Positions 45,912-59,584 are shown, numbered from the stretch's first letter. The stretch: 64,000 bases of DNA from Camellia lanceoleosa (GCA_025200525.1 CM045762.1:27873600-27937599); one strand, 5' to 3'. Notes: a model not told the origin generated them from the letters alone. Numbers and translations: made by a program.

Positions 45912-46879
45912 ATATATATATATATATATATTTGCAAGATTATGCTTGTTTGAAGCATTTATTACATGTTTGAGTTGATGAACCCTAGATGATGTTAGAA
46001 GATGATTTTATCTATTTTTTTCCAAAACTTTTGAGAATATGAGCTATGTTCTAAGGTGTGGGTGTTATTTTGAAAAAATCTTTTCAAAAATGAAACAAAA
46101 ACCTTGCTTTGGTGAAAACCCTAGAATTTGGAAATTTTGAAAAAATGTGGAGATATTGTAAAATTTATACTTGATAAATTGTTATGTGAAGAAATGATGG
46201 AGAAATTTCTATGGTTGTATTAAATGAGGAAAAGAGAATTGTTGACTTTGAGGCTTATTGTTGATTTGTCTTAGAAAACCAATGTTTAGAAGATGACGTT
46301 TAACATGTGAAGAATACATGCATGTTGATGTTGTTATTTTATCTCTTGAAAATATATCATGATATTATATTGATAAGAGATGTGGAAATTTGATCACAAT
46401 GGAGGATTGTGTGATGGAATTGAAAATGGAATTATATATATGCATTGTTTCATTATTGCATTGCCACTCCATTTTATTATTGTTGCAATTGATTTTGAAT
46501 CTTGCATTGGGAATATTATTTTGAAAAAGGAAATTGTTCGTGAAAAAAAATCATTTGGGATTTGTTTTGGGGTAAATACGTTGGTAAGTCTGGATAGGGG
46601 TGTAGTTGGTATTGGTTAAGTTGGCCTGAGTGTCCATGGTGAAAAACCAAAAACACGCGCGGAGGAAGTACCACGTAACTTCCGGTTAGCAACCAGTAAA
46701 GTGGGGATTGGTAATGCTTGTTATGCTTACTTGCAGACACTAACCTCAGAATTATCTAAGTCATATTTACCACCCCTTCGAACTACATTGAAATTGTTAA
46801 ATTCTTAAATTGCATTGTGCACAAAAGTTTCCAAAGATAGAGATATATGTTTTTGAATATGGCATGACATATGCATTCA
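45912..46879. other. Gene-free DNA right of element 3
   Basis: Possibly the continuation of the LTR-like repeat that starts at 34881. No PBS, PPT or coding domain is seen. Confidence 0.35.
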
Positions 46880-46887
46880 TATAAGGA

Positions 46888-47066
46888 GATCAGAACCTCC
46901 TCTTTGCCTACAGATCATAATCTTTCTCTCCTGGTAATCATCTACTCTCTTTCTCTTTCTTCGCTTGTTGTTACAATGAAACATAGATCGGAACCTCCTC
47001 TTCACCTATAGATCATAATCTTTCTCTCATTGTAATCATTTATTCTCTCTCTCTTTCTCTCTCTCT
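46888..47066. repeat. Direct duplication of about 95 bp
   Basis: Two adjacent copies share GATC(A/G)GAACCTCCTCTT, AGATCATAATCTTTCTCTC and GTAATCAT, then CT-rich sequence. Confidence 0.75.
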
Positions 47067-47469
47067 TTGTCTATATAAATTGTATAAATAATATATATGT
47101 CGTTGCTTTATAACTAAAAAAATGTTGGATTCTAGAGTTTGAAAGAACACAGGGAGGGCACAACTCGATAAACCTAAAAAAATAAAAAAATAAAATAAAA
47201 TTAGTATCTAGTCTTCGAAAGAGAAGATCAAGGAGGAAGCTAAGTTTATGCATCAATTAAGAGAGAGTCTCTTATCTATGTGGTTTTGAATTTGAAAATT
47301 TGGTGGTTGTTACTTCTTACTGGCTTAGATATATGTATTTGCTCATGTGTATATGTGATTAGGGTTTTTATTTATTTATTTTTATAGATTTGAGCTTAGA
47401 TATGGAAAGTCTTCATTATCATTAGCTCTTTTCGATCTATTCTAATAGAGTTTGGAGTTTTGCAAAACT

Positions 47470-47617
47470 CAGGACAAGAATTTTAACATATAGCATTTCA
47501 CATAGATATATTTTGAACAGATAAAATCAAATTTTCAATAGATAGAATTCAGGAAAAAAATTGAAAGGATAATAACATAAGAATTTGAATAGATAAGTTA
47601 AAAATGAGAATTTCAAC

Positions 47618-47670
<53 letters not shown>

Positions 47671-47910
47671 GAGAGAGAGGGAGAGGTGTACAAATTCAAC
47701 AGATCAGGTGATAAATTTCAACATATAGCAAAAATCTAAACAGATAAGGGGAAAAATTGAATAGATAGTCAAAAAATTTAAATAGATAGATATAAAATTG
47801 AACAGTTAGTGAAAAAATTTGAACAAATGGATATAAATTTGAATAAATAGAAAAATAATTTAAACAGATAGTAAAAAAAAAGTTAACAGATAAATTAAGA
47901 GGTAAAATTG
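47470..47910. repeat. Degenerate minisatellite with internal microsatellite
   Basis: Loose repetition of AAAATTTGAACAGATAG-like words every 25-35 bases, interrupted at 47615-47686 by a (CA)n-(TA)n-(GA)n microsatellite. No coding content. Confidence 0.6.
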
Positions 47911-48678
47911 AAAATAAAATGTCTTTCAAAACCAACAAAAAGACTTCTTACAAAACTATTTTACAAAAGATAGATCTCTCACTAACAAAAAATATCCACT
48001 AAACTTAATGTTTAATACCCTTCTTAATTTGAATCAACAATTTTCTCTCTTTCTCTCTCTGTATATATTTTAATAGGTTTCTCTATATATATTTACTGTG
48101 TGAATAGTTAGGCCATCTCAAAAAGTATAATGATTTTATTTAAAATTACACTAATTAAAATGTGTCTATTGACAATCAAACTTTGTTTGTTCGTATTAAC
48201 GCATAACCAAACAAAATCAATTACAAAAAAATAATTTGATTCTACATATTAAATTGTGAGACTTGTCATAGAAGATGAGATTTTGTTTAGATTATTATAT
48301 TTATATTTTATGTGATTGGTTTGTGATCGAGTCTATACTTGAATGCGATTACATAAATTATGCCTACAAAGAAAAGAGACAAGCCAACAATGGTCCCGGG
48401 ACATTAGTAAATGAATAATTAATGATATTTTATTACATTTAATGAGTCTTAAAATTTGTTAAATATTAAATAATTATTATTTTTATCCATTAAAATGTAA
48501 AATATTAAGTACAAAGTAATTGTATTTAAATTCAAAAGTCATCGAAACATGCAATAATAAACACATTCAATTTAATGAATTATTAAAATTAAAAATTTAT
48601 CAAAATTAAATCAATTTAATACCACATTAATAATCATTAGCCAAAAATAATTTGAAATTACATTGATGGCTTCTATCT
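47911..48678. other. Gene-free AT-rich DNA
   Basis: I see no gene, repeat array or element ends in this stretch. Confidence 0.5.
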
Positions 48679-49818
48679 CACTACAACAAAAAGTAGTTTT
48701 GGCGACCAAAAATGTAAATTTCGTCGCTGAAAGTAGGACAATTGGCGACTAAAATTGAATTAGTAGCCAAAAGTAAAGACTTTTGGCGACTAAAACAGTT
48801 TAGTAGCTAAATGTATACTTATTGGCGACTAAAAATCAGATTAGTCGCTGATTACATGGGTTTTAGCGACTAAAACAATTTTAGTAGCCAAAAGTGAAGG
48901 TTTTTGGTGACTAAAAAAAATTAGTAGCTAAAGGTATAGGTTTTGGCGACTAAAAAATGGTTTGGTCGCCGATTGTAGGTGTTTTACTGACAAAAGAAAA
49001 TGTTGTAGCCAAAAGTAAAGGTTTTTGGCTACTAAAAAAAATTTAGTAGCTAAAAGTGGACAATTAGCGACTAAAATTGAGTTTAGTCGGCAAAAGTGGC
49101 GGTTTTGGTGACTAAAAATCAGTTTTGTCGCCGAAAGTGGTTATTTTTAGGCGGAAATTAATTTTTTTTGCGACTAAATTATTGGGTAGTAGCCAAAACT
49201 AAGGTTTTTGGTGACTAAAAAAAAATTTAGTCGCCAAAAGTGGCTTCCTTTTTTTTTTTATAAATAATTTATTTTTTACATAAATTATATTGAATAAAAA
49301 TAATTATGTTCATATATATAGTTTAATATTAATACGGGTCAATATAATATATAAATAATATATTTTGCATGCATGTTCATGTGGTGTTATTGTGGCATAG
49401 TGGAGAGAGTGTGTTCCTAAAATGTTATAAAATGGAAGGTTGGTGGTTCAAAACTTGGGAAGAGCAGAGAGTTAATTTTTTTTTTTTTAAATAACCTTTT
49501 GGCGACTAAAACGGGTGGTCGCCAAAAGTTTCAGTATTGGCGACGAAAAAAATAGTCGGCAAATGTATAAATTAAAAAAAAATAATTCACTATTTGCGAC
49601 TAAAAATTTAGTTGTCAAATGTATAATTTAAAAAATATAAATGAGCTTTGGCGACGAAAAATTTAGTCGCTACAGACTTGGTTTTTGGAGACTAAAAGTT
49701 TGTTAGTCGCCAATACCTTTCGCGACAGTTTTTCAGCGTCCAAGCCGGTGATTAAAAAATGTAGTCGGAAAAACTCAAAATCCGACTTTTAGTCGCCAAA
49801 TGTATTTTTTTTGTAGTG
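48679..49818. mobile_element. Non-autonomous CACTA (En/Spm) element, 1140 bp
   Basis: Ends CACTACAACAAAAAG and, on the reverse strand, CACTACAAAAAAAATAC. The 3-bp duplication TCT flanks it (48676-48678 and 49819-49821). The interior is filled with TTTGGCGACTAAA and TTTAGTCGCCAAA words, the subterminal repeats that CACTA transposases bind in related elements. No transposase is encoded, so it would move only in trans. Confidence 0.9.
49391..49460 (+). other. tRNA-like segment inside the CACTA element
   Basis: TGGCATAGTGG resembles an A box and GGTTCAAAAC, about 45 bases on, resembles a B box. The stems do not pair well, so it is not a functional tRNA; it may be an old SINE head or tRNA fossil. 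Confidence 0.35.
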
Positions 49819-49821
49819 TCT

Positions 49822-51474
49822 ACATCTAATTGAAGATGTGTTTCTTTCCGTTGTAGCGAAAAAAAGAAGATGTATTTGGGAAGACTAAATAAGTGCACTT
49901 TTTGTCTTTTTTGACTAAAAAATTGAGGTTGAAAATATGGATGTTTGGGTTAACTTTTTGACTTTTTATGAAAAAATGTGTAATAAAAAATTGTGAAAAT
50001 TGGTTTTTAGAGGAAAATTTGAATTGGGAGTTGTGCAGTCGTAATTGTTGACTTTTGGTGAATAGTGTTAACTTTTTAACTTTTTGAGTAACTTTTTGAC
50101 TTTTTGGCTTTTTTCAAAGATCCCAAACAAGGCCTATTAAGAAAATAAAAATAAAATGAGATCAATTTAAATTTTTTTTATAAGTATATCATATTTAATA
50201 TATTTTAAAAAATAAACAATTCAAATTATTAAGACAAAATTCAAAATCAATCCTATCAACTATACAACAATGACAACTTCAAGGGGTTGATTTAGTGGGT
50301 GTAACTTAGGGCCTGATGTGTGAGCCTTCTAGGTCTCATATTTAATTTTTATTAGGTGTTATCAACTCCTTAACGCTATGCTTTCGAATTATGTGCCCTA
50401 GATTTGCCTGATCCATGTGGAGAGGGCACTTTGGATGAATCTCAGGATTAGTCAAGATATGCATAAACTAATTCAGATATCCAATTATAAAAATAAATAA
50501 ATAAATAAAAAAGCATGACTGTACTTGAAATTAATCCAATCAACATTGAAAGAACAATTTACGTGAATTCTTGAGTGATGATCGAAAGCATTAAAGTTGG
50601 AGTTCTAATATTAACTCTAGTGATGTAGTAATACATAAAAAAATAAAAACATAAAAAAATATAACATCACAAGCCAAAATATCAAATCACAAGGTGAGAT
50701 CCATCTCTAAAACTCCTTATTTAGAAGTCTCAAACATTTTTTTCCCAAAATTAATCATCGACATAGGTTAGGATTCCTCTACAACTCTGGTAGTAATATC
50801 CCTTTATAATAAAAAATAAAATAAAATTATACAACAATGACTGGTGTGCAGCATTCAATTTCCCAGTGGGCACGGAATAAAGAGAACAATGACAGTGGCG
50901 TGTAGTGACTTTTTCTTCTTTTTTTTTCAAAGGAAAATATGTAGTGACTCGACAAGAGACAACCCTCACGGAGCAATTATTTATTACGTTTTTATGGTAG
51001 TGATGAGGACATATGACATCAAAATCTCACAGATATTAATAAGGAAAATTTTAATATCTCAGTGAACCTCTAAAAATTAATTATCAGTTGATAGAAAAAT
51101 TTGTTATTTTGTATTTTAATATTTATAAATTTATTATTAATCTGTACATATTTTTTTAACCAACATTGATATGTAATTTGTCCTATTAATAGTTGAGATT
51201 TATTTGTGAGATTTTTCACTTGATAGCATAAAATAATGGGAAATTATGTTTCAGTGAAATAATAAATAAATAGTTTTTATTTGTATGATAGTGTAAAATT
51301 TCTGTGTATAATGCAAATATTTGATGCAATTTTTATTTTAAATTTTATCTTATGTATCAGGCTTGTACAAAAAAAAAAATAAAAATATTTATAATGTAAT
51401 TATTTTAAGACTCTCATTTATTGCAATTCCCCTAAAATAATTCTTTTGTTGCATGAGATGTAAATTTTGAAATA
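49822..51474. other. Gene-free DNA with a possible MITE near 49880-50135
   Basis: 49880-50135 is rich in GACTTTTTGACTTTT and ends CCCAAACAAGGCC, as in hAT-type MITEs. The rest is AT-rich without ORFs. Confidence 0.3.
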
Positions 51475-51626
51475 GAGCAATGGTAGAGGGCCACAAAAAG
51501 TATGGCTCAAATGACTCAAAACTGTTAAAACGACATTGTTTTGGGCATAAAACGACACAAAATGACGTCGTTTTGACAATTTTAAACCATTTGAGTCACA
51601 CTTTTTGTGGCCCTCAAACATTTTTG
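51475..51626. mobile_element. Palindromic MULE-type MITE (152 bp)
   Basis: Nearly the whole element is an inverted repeat: GAGGGCCACAAAAAGT at the left and its complement ACTTTTTGTGGCCCTC at the right. It is flanked by the exact 9-bp duplication TTTGAAATA (51466-51474 and 51627-51635). The same family is present at 60268-60703. Confidence 0.85.
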
Positions 51627-51635
51627 TTTGAAATA

Positions 51636-54378
51636 TACAACCAACTCAACGTGGTGATGTTTGTTAAAGTTTATATTAGCTATTTATAGATTATTTTATT
51701 TTGAGAGTTTATTTTAGACCGTTTAATATAGCTTTTATTTATAATTTAATAAACAAAAATAACTCAAATAATTTTAAAAAAAGTTAATTATCTAAAAGTT
51801 ATGAGAATGGTGTTTTGAACTTTTATTTTCTTATTATCAACTTTTAATTTATAATAAAATATACCCAACAATACCCTTGCCTTCATTGTGCTTTTAAATC
51901 AGAAGAGCTTTTGTCTTTTGAAGAAGGTAAAATCTTATGGTGAAATGAGTTGCTTTACTTGTTCCAGTTAGGCCTGTAAATCAAATCAAGGTATTCAGAT
52001 TTGATTTGTTCGATTAGTTAAAAGTTTGTTTGATATACGATTACTAATTTCAATTCGGCAATACATAGTACAAAAATTAAGTTATTTCAGCTTTGACTCA
52101 TTTATAGCCTTATCTTTGGTAATGCTTGATTCATCAGTCAAGGATTTTTTTTTATCTTTAATTTTTTTTCCCTACTATAAAGAATTTTTAATTGAATTAT
52201 ATAAAAGTATTGAGATGCGACTTTTGTATCATAATCTAATAACTATAAGAATTTTTACAAATGTAAAATTTTAAAAAGAACAGTTACTTGAACTTAACTT
52301 ATTTTCGGCTCGTTACAAGTTTGTTTGTGATTGACTCATTATATAAATAAGTTAAACTTAAATATGGTTAAAACTTATTAAGTTTTCAAATTAAGCTTGA
52401 ACAAATTATTATTCAGCTTGATAAGTTTATATGTATTATAAAAAATTAAGTTACTTGAACTCAACTTGTTATCAGTAAAATTAAAGATCCTTTGAAATCA
52501 ACTTAAAAAATATAAAATAAATATAAACAAATTACTACTTAGCTCGATTAAATTAGTTTATTGCAATACAATTCGATTCATAATTTATGAAAATAATAAT
52601 ACTACACACTTATAAATTTTACTGAAAATTTTATTTAAAAATATCAATCTATAATTCACATTCATTATCTATATGGATCCTACACTAGACTAATTCAATA
52701 TGAAATAAATTCATGACAAATTGTGAGACAATTCTTTTGGGTCCATAGGATTTGTGTGTATGGAAATGGGGCTACCGACAATGGTTGTTTAGTACATATT
52801 TATAGAGGACAGAGACTTGTTGTCATGTAATAAATACATCTTGGAAATTTGTATGTGAACATGGTCACAGTACAATACACTATCCTTCTCACACAGGTAA
52901 GCACATTTCCAATAGTCTCTCCGTTCTCACTTTTTTCTTACTTCAAAGAAGTAAAATATGAAAGAATTCCCTTCAACATTCTCTCATCTTTTCTCAAATA
53001 GTGAAAGAGAGAGAAGAGAGTTTGAAAAAATATTTTTAATAAAAAAACATAAAGCAAAAATATTTTTAAAAATAGTTAAAATATATAGAGAAAAGATAAG
53101 AGGTATTGTTGGAGATGATAATTGAAAAAGTGATTTCCTAAAATAGAAAATATATTTTTTAGCTAAAATTTGATAAATAACCAAGGAGGATTGTTAGAGA
53201 TATTCTAAGCAATAGTAGTATTTATATTGTAGACTAGATGTCTGAAAAAAAGGTAGTTTATCAGAGTTGGTATTATCCCATTATCTTACCTGTGTTAAAA
53301 ATTTTACATTTACATTTCAAGCATGTTTAGTTACGAGAACAATAATGCTACGTATCATAAAAATTTTTTTATGAAAATAATCATGAAAGATTCTTCACCG
53401 TTAGATTACACATACAAGAAAACACCACACACTAATTAAGAGATGAAAAATCTTCATGAGATATTTCATGATATTTTTTTCATGATCCCTACTATTATTC
53501 TTAGGAGAATATGAAAGGTAAAAAATTCTTTAAAAATTGGAAGAAAAAAAAAATCACCAAAAGCCGAAAAAAGTGAACCTTCTGAATTGTTTTGTCTTTA
53601 GACCATTTTCACATTTTTTTTTGGGAAATTACTATTCAGGAGGGTTTTTAAAAAATTATAGTAAAAAAAAATGATTTTAATTATTAATAGTATTTATAAA
53701 GTTTATCATTTTTTTATAAATTTTTTTTGACACACCACTGATGTGTAATTCTTCATTTTTTTTAACTTTTCACTTTAGTCTAGTAGGACCTAAAATGAAA
53801 TATTTTTAAAATAAATAAAAAAACACTAAAAAGACAAATATTTAAGAGTTGGATGAATGAATGGTGGTAAATAATCAAATCTAAAGTCCAATATTATTTG
53901 GTAGGAAAAACTAACCCCAAAAAGAATTAAATAAATTACACTCAACTCAACAAACCAAGTTAATCTTATTTTAACTCATACAATAATTAAACAAGGGGAA
54001 TTACAGCTCAATGGAAGAATTTTTTTTTTTTACACGAACATGAATTTTTGCACTCTCACAATCTCATCACAAAATCACTCACTTCACATGTTTTTATATA
54101 TATATTTTTGGTTTAACCAATGTATTAAAATTCTCCCATTAAACAATACTCCAAAGTAAAGTATTTTAATAAAATATTTAAATGGTATGTAACATCTCTC
54201 AATTTTACATCAAAGGAAACTTCTATAAGAGAGTGATTAATTACATAACCCATAAATTTATTAAATATTTAACTTAATCTAAAAAATCTCCCCAAAAAAT
54301 AAAAAATAATAACAAAAATTTACCTGTCAATGTAAGAAACTGGTAAATGACAAACTGAAATATACATATATTATGTTC
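51636..54378. other. Gene-free AT-rich DNA
   Basis: Degenerate duplications of ACTTGAACT(T/C)AACTT around 52290 and 52450; otherwise no structure I can name. The 3' UTR of the early nodulin-like gene lies at its right end. Confidence 0.5.
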
Positions 54379-57349
54379 CTATGGGACAGCAATAAAACTA
54401 CCCATGCACACACTCAAAACGAGTGTAATCGAGGACACCAACACAACCCCCGGAGTCAATGCCGGTGCCGATGAAGGCGGCGGCGCCGAGCTATTGTTCG
54501 CCGGAGTACTACCGGGGGCTCCCGAAGGTGAAGATGCCGAGATAGATGGAGGCGGAGTTATCGTTGTGGACGGTGCAGGAGGCGGTGATGGCGGTGTTGA
54601 TGCAGTCGCCGGAGATGGTGACATTGACGGTGTATTCGCCGTAGTAGGAGAAATTGCCGGCGAGTTGGCCGGAGTCGTAGACACTGGTGCATTCGCCGGT
54701 GCTGATGATGGTGAGAAATTTGACGTCGGAGATGGCACCGGAGCGTTGGTCATGGGTGCAGTCGCCGGAGCAGGTGACACTGCCGGAGTCGGACCCACCG
54801 GTGCAGTTGACACTACCGGAGACGGAGACGGGGTTGACGAGCTTGGTGAGGCTGACTTGGGGGATGGTACCGGAGTCTGACCCACCGGCGACGCTACCGG
54901 AGACAAAGAGGGGGTTGACATGCTTGGCGAGGGAGACTTGGGGGAAAGTGCCGGAGTCTGACCCACCGGTGCATACGACACCACCGGAGACGGAGACGGA
55001 ATTGACCCGCTTGGTGAGGGTGACTTGGGGAAGGTGCCGGAGTCTGACCCACCGGTGAAGTTGACACCGCCGGAGACAGAGACGGGTTGACGAGCTTGGT
55101 GAGGGCGACTTAGGGACGGTGCCGGAGTCTGACCCACCGGTGCCGGAGGTGCTGCCATTGGAGGAGGTGACTTTTGTTGCTTTCTTACTGCTAAAACGAG
55201 GGTGATGAGTTTCTGACCTTTGTCACAGTTGGCTTTAACACCGCTGATGAAGTAGAACAGACCAGATCGATCGAACTTGAGGACTGAATCACCGTTGTCA
55301 AGCTTCATGATTGGTTTCTGGGTATTGCACTGGTCGTAATCTTGTTTGGTTACTACCAAAACTGAGTTTGATCCTTTCTTGTATTTGAAAACTATTGATC
55401 ATCATAAACAAACAAACCAAACATCAAAACAAAAACAAAAACAAAAAAACAAATACATCTATTTTCTATGAACATATATGCCACGAATGCTAGCTAGCAG
55501 TGTTTTGAAAAGATATTCAATGGTCTTGTTTATATATTTTTTTGGACAAGTTATTAGTAATTAGTTTTCAATTTTATGAATTTTGTTAATGGATATAGAT
55601 TGTGTGTCCGACGACAGTGGCGTTTCGTGATTTTCTCTAACTATTCCTATTGTTTTAGGCTGCTACAATTGAGCAATCACACTATTAATATGTTAATCAA
55701 AAAAAAGTTTAAAATAGTTATACATGAATAATACTATATGTACTAATTAATGTAAACACTAATATACTAATAGATGATATGATATCATTTATATGGTTTT
55801 AAATATTTGTAACTTGCATAATAAATGTGGTCAATAATAATATCATAATATTGGTTGATACACAATGTACATTAATTGGTGCATGTAATACCATCGATTA
55901 TAAATTTCTTATAAAAAATGATAACCACTTAAAAACATTATTAACCAATGCCTTTGAGATACACTTAAAAAAAACCATAATTTATTTTTATTTTTAATGT
56001 GATAATCCTTCTATTTGAATCTTCCAACTTTGCTTTATATTTTTTAATTAATTTGAAACTACTAATGAAAGAAACTATTGCGTGCTTCTTAAATTTTTTT
56101 CTTTGTGCTTTCAGATTGGAAAATTTTGAATAACTTAGATAAATATATAAACTCAAAACAACCAATAGAAGAACCAACTACGTAAATATGCGTCATACAT
56201 ATAATAATGGGACTCATCGTAAAACACACAAAATTACTCAAATTATTCCATCAATGTTTTACGTAGTTTGTAGACTTAATAGTTGTTTTTTTAAATTTTT
56301 TTTTGAAAAAATATATAAAAAATGTGAGAGATAATATCACTTGAAATGAGTTATAAACTGAAAAATGACTTTTAACTTCCCTCTCAAAAGAGGTTTATTG
56401 TATTGCAAAAAAAAAAAAACTAGACTAACATTAGGAGGACAACTGGTTCTACTAGGAATATAAAAATCCAGCATAGAATATCTATAAATGAATAAAGTTT
56501 TATAAGAATTTTTAATCAAATTCAATTTAATTTTTTTTCCATTCATATATATTGGCCTGTTTGGCAAGTGGAGTTTTAACTTTTTTGAGTTAAAATTCAC
56601 AAAAAAAAAAAAAAAAAAAAAGGAAAAAGAAGACAAAATATGCTAAAATAGTCAATAAAATAAATATCACATCAAACCCATTTACTTTTTCTCTCACAAA
56701 TATTACATAAAACTATAAAAAGATTTAACCATTTTTCCAAATACAAAGGGTGTGTTTGGTTTGTGTTTTAAGATAAATTTTCAAAATTTTTTTTGGAAAG
56801 AGAGATTAAATTTTTTTTAGTTTGTTTAGTTGTATATTTTGAAAATAATTTTGAAGTTTGGGATAATTTAATATTTTGTTGTAGTTGAATAGATGTGTGT
56901 GAGAGAAAATGATTGAGAATGAGAGAGGAGAGAAAAAAAAATGAGATGGATTGATATGCAGGAGAAAAAACGTAATTTTGAAAATTTTTTTCAAAAAATT
57001 TGAACCAAACAAAATTTTAAAATTTTATCTCAAAGATTGTAACAAACAAATCCAACAATGTCAACATATTAAAATAGTCAAAAATTAAAATAATCTACTA
57101 AAATAAACAATTTTCCAAACGAGGGCGTTGTATTATTGGAAGTGAGATTTACGGGGAGAGAGAGAGAGAGAGAAAGTACTTACAGAGAGTGTCATTAACT
57201 TGAAACCTGAGTCTTCCAGCCCAGTGATTATAATTCTCAGAAGGGTTTAAGACCCACCCATCTTTCCCACCAACGTTGAACTGATAAGCCTCCAACAACC
57301 CCATTAACCCTCCAAATAACACCAACACCAACATCAAAACTGAACCCAT
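54379..57349 (-). CDS. Early nodulin-like protein (plastocyanin-like, proline-rich, GPI-anchored), 392 aa, two exons
   Basis: Exon 1 is 57349-57184 and exon 2 is 55391-54379, joined in frame across a GT-AG intron of 1792 bp (donor GTAAGT; acceptor AATAG). Signal peptide about residues 1-21 (MGSVLMLVLVLFGGLMGLLEA). The plastocyanin-like domain, about 22-120, has GGKDGWVLNPSENYNHWAG, RFQVNDTL, FKYKKGSNSV and the conserved Cys pair at 77 and 111 (YDQCNT; VKANCDKGQ). The copper-ligand set of true phytocyanins is not complete, as is typical for early nodulin-like proteins. Residues about 120-365 are a Pro/Ser/Thr/Ala-rich arabinogalactan-type region with repeats of VGQTPAPSPKSPSPS. The last ~25 residues are hydrophobic, a GPI-anchor signal. 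It is expected at the plasma membrane and cell wall. It looks intact. Confidence 0.92.
56748..57056. mobile_element. MITE with GTTTGGTTTGT ends, copy 1 (in the intron of the early nodulin-like gene)
   Basis: Shares order and wording with 61304-61633: GTTTGGTTTGT start, TTTAGTTGTATATTTTGAAA, GATTGAGAA then GAGAGA-rich middle, and an ACAAACAAATCC end. The ends are inverted. Target duplication is not determined. Confidence 0.6.
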
Positions 57350-57400
57350 ATCTGATATATCAAGTGTTGCAGAGCAATGAAACCAGAGTTATTTAGTTGC

Positions 57401-57410
57401 TATATATATA

Positions 57411-57413
<3 letters not shown>
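57401..57413 (-). promoter_or_regulatory. TATA box of the early nodulin-like gene
   Basis: TATATATATATA lies about 52-64 bases upstream of the start codon (57349), giving a short leader. A (GA)n run at 57414-57442 sits right behind it, as in many plant core promoters. Confidence 0.5.
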
Positions 57414-57442
<29 letters not shown>

Positions 57443-57445
<3 letters not shown>

Positions 57446-59584
57446 GGGAGGTGAGGGGATTGGGAGAGAATAGGGATGGGGATTAAATACGAGGTGAGAT
57501 TGGGAAGTGACCGTTGAAGAGAGAAAGTTCAAAGTATAGAGATAAAGAAGGTCTCGTGTGCGTATTAAAAACGTTACTTTAGCTATACGTTCTTCTCATG
57601 TCATGAGTCCTAGATCCTCTATTCATATCTTTGTTTGGCTAAATATTTGTCATTTTGCACGTGGCAAAACCTTATTGACAGAACAGTAATATCTTCCTGT
57701 CAAGTGGCTTTTTCTTTCCGAACTTCATGAATTTCTATGTTTTTTTGTCGAGTGACTTGATTTCCTTAGCTATGTCCATTTAAAAAGTGATTTTTTTTTT
57801 CTTATATTAAGTGTTAATTTTTTCATTTAAAAGGAAAAAGGAAAAAACAGTAGTTAAAAAGAACATAAGACTGAATATATGACCATTTCACTTCTCTTTT
57901 GGCGACCCAAACAAAAGTAACATTTTTTTTTCTTGAATTTTTTTTGTTTATAGTTAATTTTTTTTAAAAATTATGTCAAAATTTTTTATTTTTTTTAGTC
58001 CGTTTGGTCGAGATGAATCTGAAAAGTATATATATTGTTTTGAAAAATTTCAAAAAAAAAATGAAAAAGCCAAAATAAGCCAAAAAAATTTTACTTTTTC
58101 TTTTTTTTGGGATTTTTTTTTGAAATTAAAAATATTATAAATTTTTGGTTCATCTTGCTGAACGGAACCTAGAAACTTAATTTTTTTTGAATTTCTTTTT
58201 AAAAAAATTCATTAAAGACAAAAATAAATCAAAAAATAAGTAAATCCCAAAACAATTCTAAATAACACTTCCACCACTTAATAAGATACTCCTTCTATCT
58301 CAAAATAATAGTTTTTTTTGAAAAATTTAATTTTTTTATAATACAATTATTACACTTTAAAAAATTAAATTTTCAAAATTACCTTTTGATATTATATTTT
58401 TAAAAAAATATCAATTGTTATAATTATACTTTTTGTATTGCTAATGAATAAAGATGGGTAAAATAGAAAATTAATATTGTTTTAGCATTTGTTTGGGAAA
58501 TGAGTTAGCTTTTTAACTTTTGACTATTAGCTTGGGTTAAAAAATCTTATTTGAGATAGATTTTTTTTGACTTTTTTAATTTTTGTGAGAGAAAAAATAA
58601 AGTAATTATGATTTCAATATAATATTTTATTTTATTAACTTTTTAATCTATTTTATTTTTTTTGTGACTATTTTAACCCAAACCCAATATGTTAAACATA
58701 ACCTTAATCCTCGATTTTTTTTAAAAAATTAATATTTTGAGATAATAAAAAATAAAATAAAAAATAAAATATTTTCAAGTAGAGGAGTAATTCAAAATTA
58801 AAATTTATATATTAACGACACCTAGGGTGGGCTCACACGTCAACTAATATAATAAATGTAGTCAGCGAGGACTGTGTACGTGGCATGGACACTTGGCTCC
58901 TGCATGGTGATCTGTCCCTTCCCCCATTTGTCCTCTATTCTATTTGGAATTGTGATGGCCCCCGTACCGACCTCTCCGAGTTTATTTTAATAATTTGGAT
59001 AGTTTATATTATAAAATTTATTAATTAGATAATGCATATAAAAAATAAATAATTAAATATCTGTAATTTTATAATAAAATTACATTAATTTTTAAAAATA
59101 TAAATGGTTAACATAATTTTTATAATTTTTTTTAAAAAAACAGTGAGAATCTAATTATAGAATTACAGATATTCGATTAGTTTGATTTTTTCATAGATAA
59201 TATGTTCGATAAATCTTATAATATGAACAGTTCAGATTATCAAAATATATTTCAAAAAAACTCCTAATCCTCATATCCATTTTATTTTTTATTTTTTATT
59301 TTTTTTTAAAAAGAAGAATTTGAACAGTTAGAGAATACTATTACATTAATTGGTTGTGTGCTTGTTTAATTTAAAACAAATAAATGAATAAATTACAAAT
59401 ACTATTATTAGTTAAATAAACAATCATGTAATATTTTCGGACTTAAGTGATAATTTTTGGATAATGAGATATATGATTTTCACTACTAAACTAACCTCAA
59501 CAATTAATTTTGTGATAGACAAATGATTTTCGTGAAAAATAAAGAAGACAAATGCTAATAAGTGCCTTTTGACTATTGTTTAAA
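57443..59584. other. Intergenic, AT-rich
   Basis: A MITE-like segment at about 58490-58705 has TTTGGG...TTTTTTGACTTTTTTAA and CCCAAACCCAA near its ends. No gene seen. Confidence 0.35.

Noticed and set aside
49391..49460. A tRNA gene
   Set aside because: Box-like words are present, but the acceptor and anticodon stems do not pair, so it is reported only as tRNA-like.
54404..54880. 158-codon plus-strand ORF
   Set aside because: Exact antisense of the Pro-rich exon of the early nodulin-like gene; Gly/Asp/Val-rich by complementarity.
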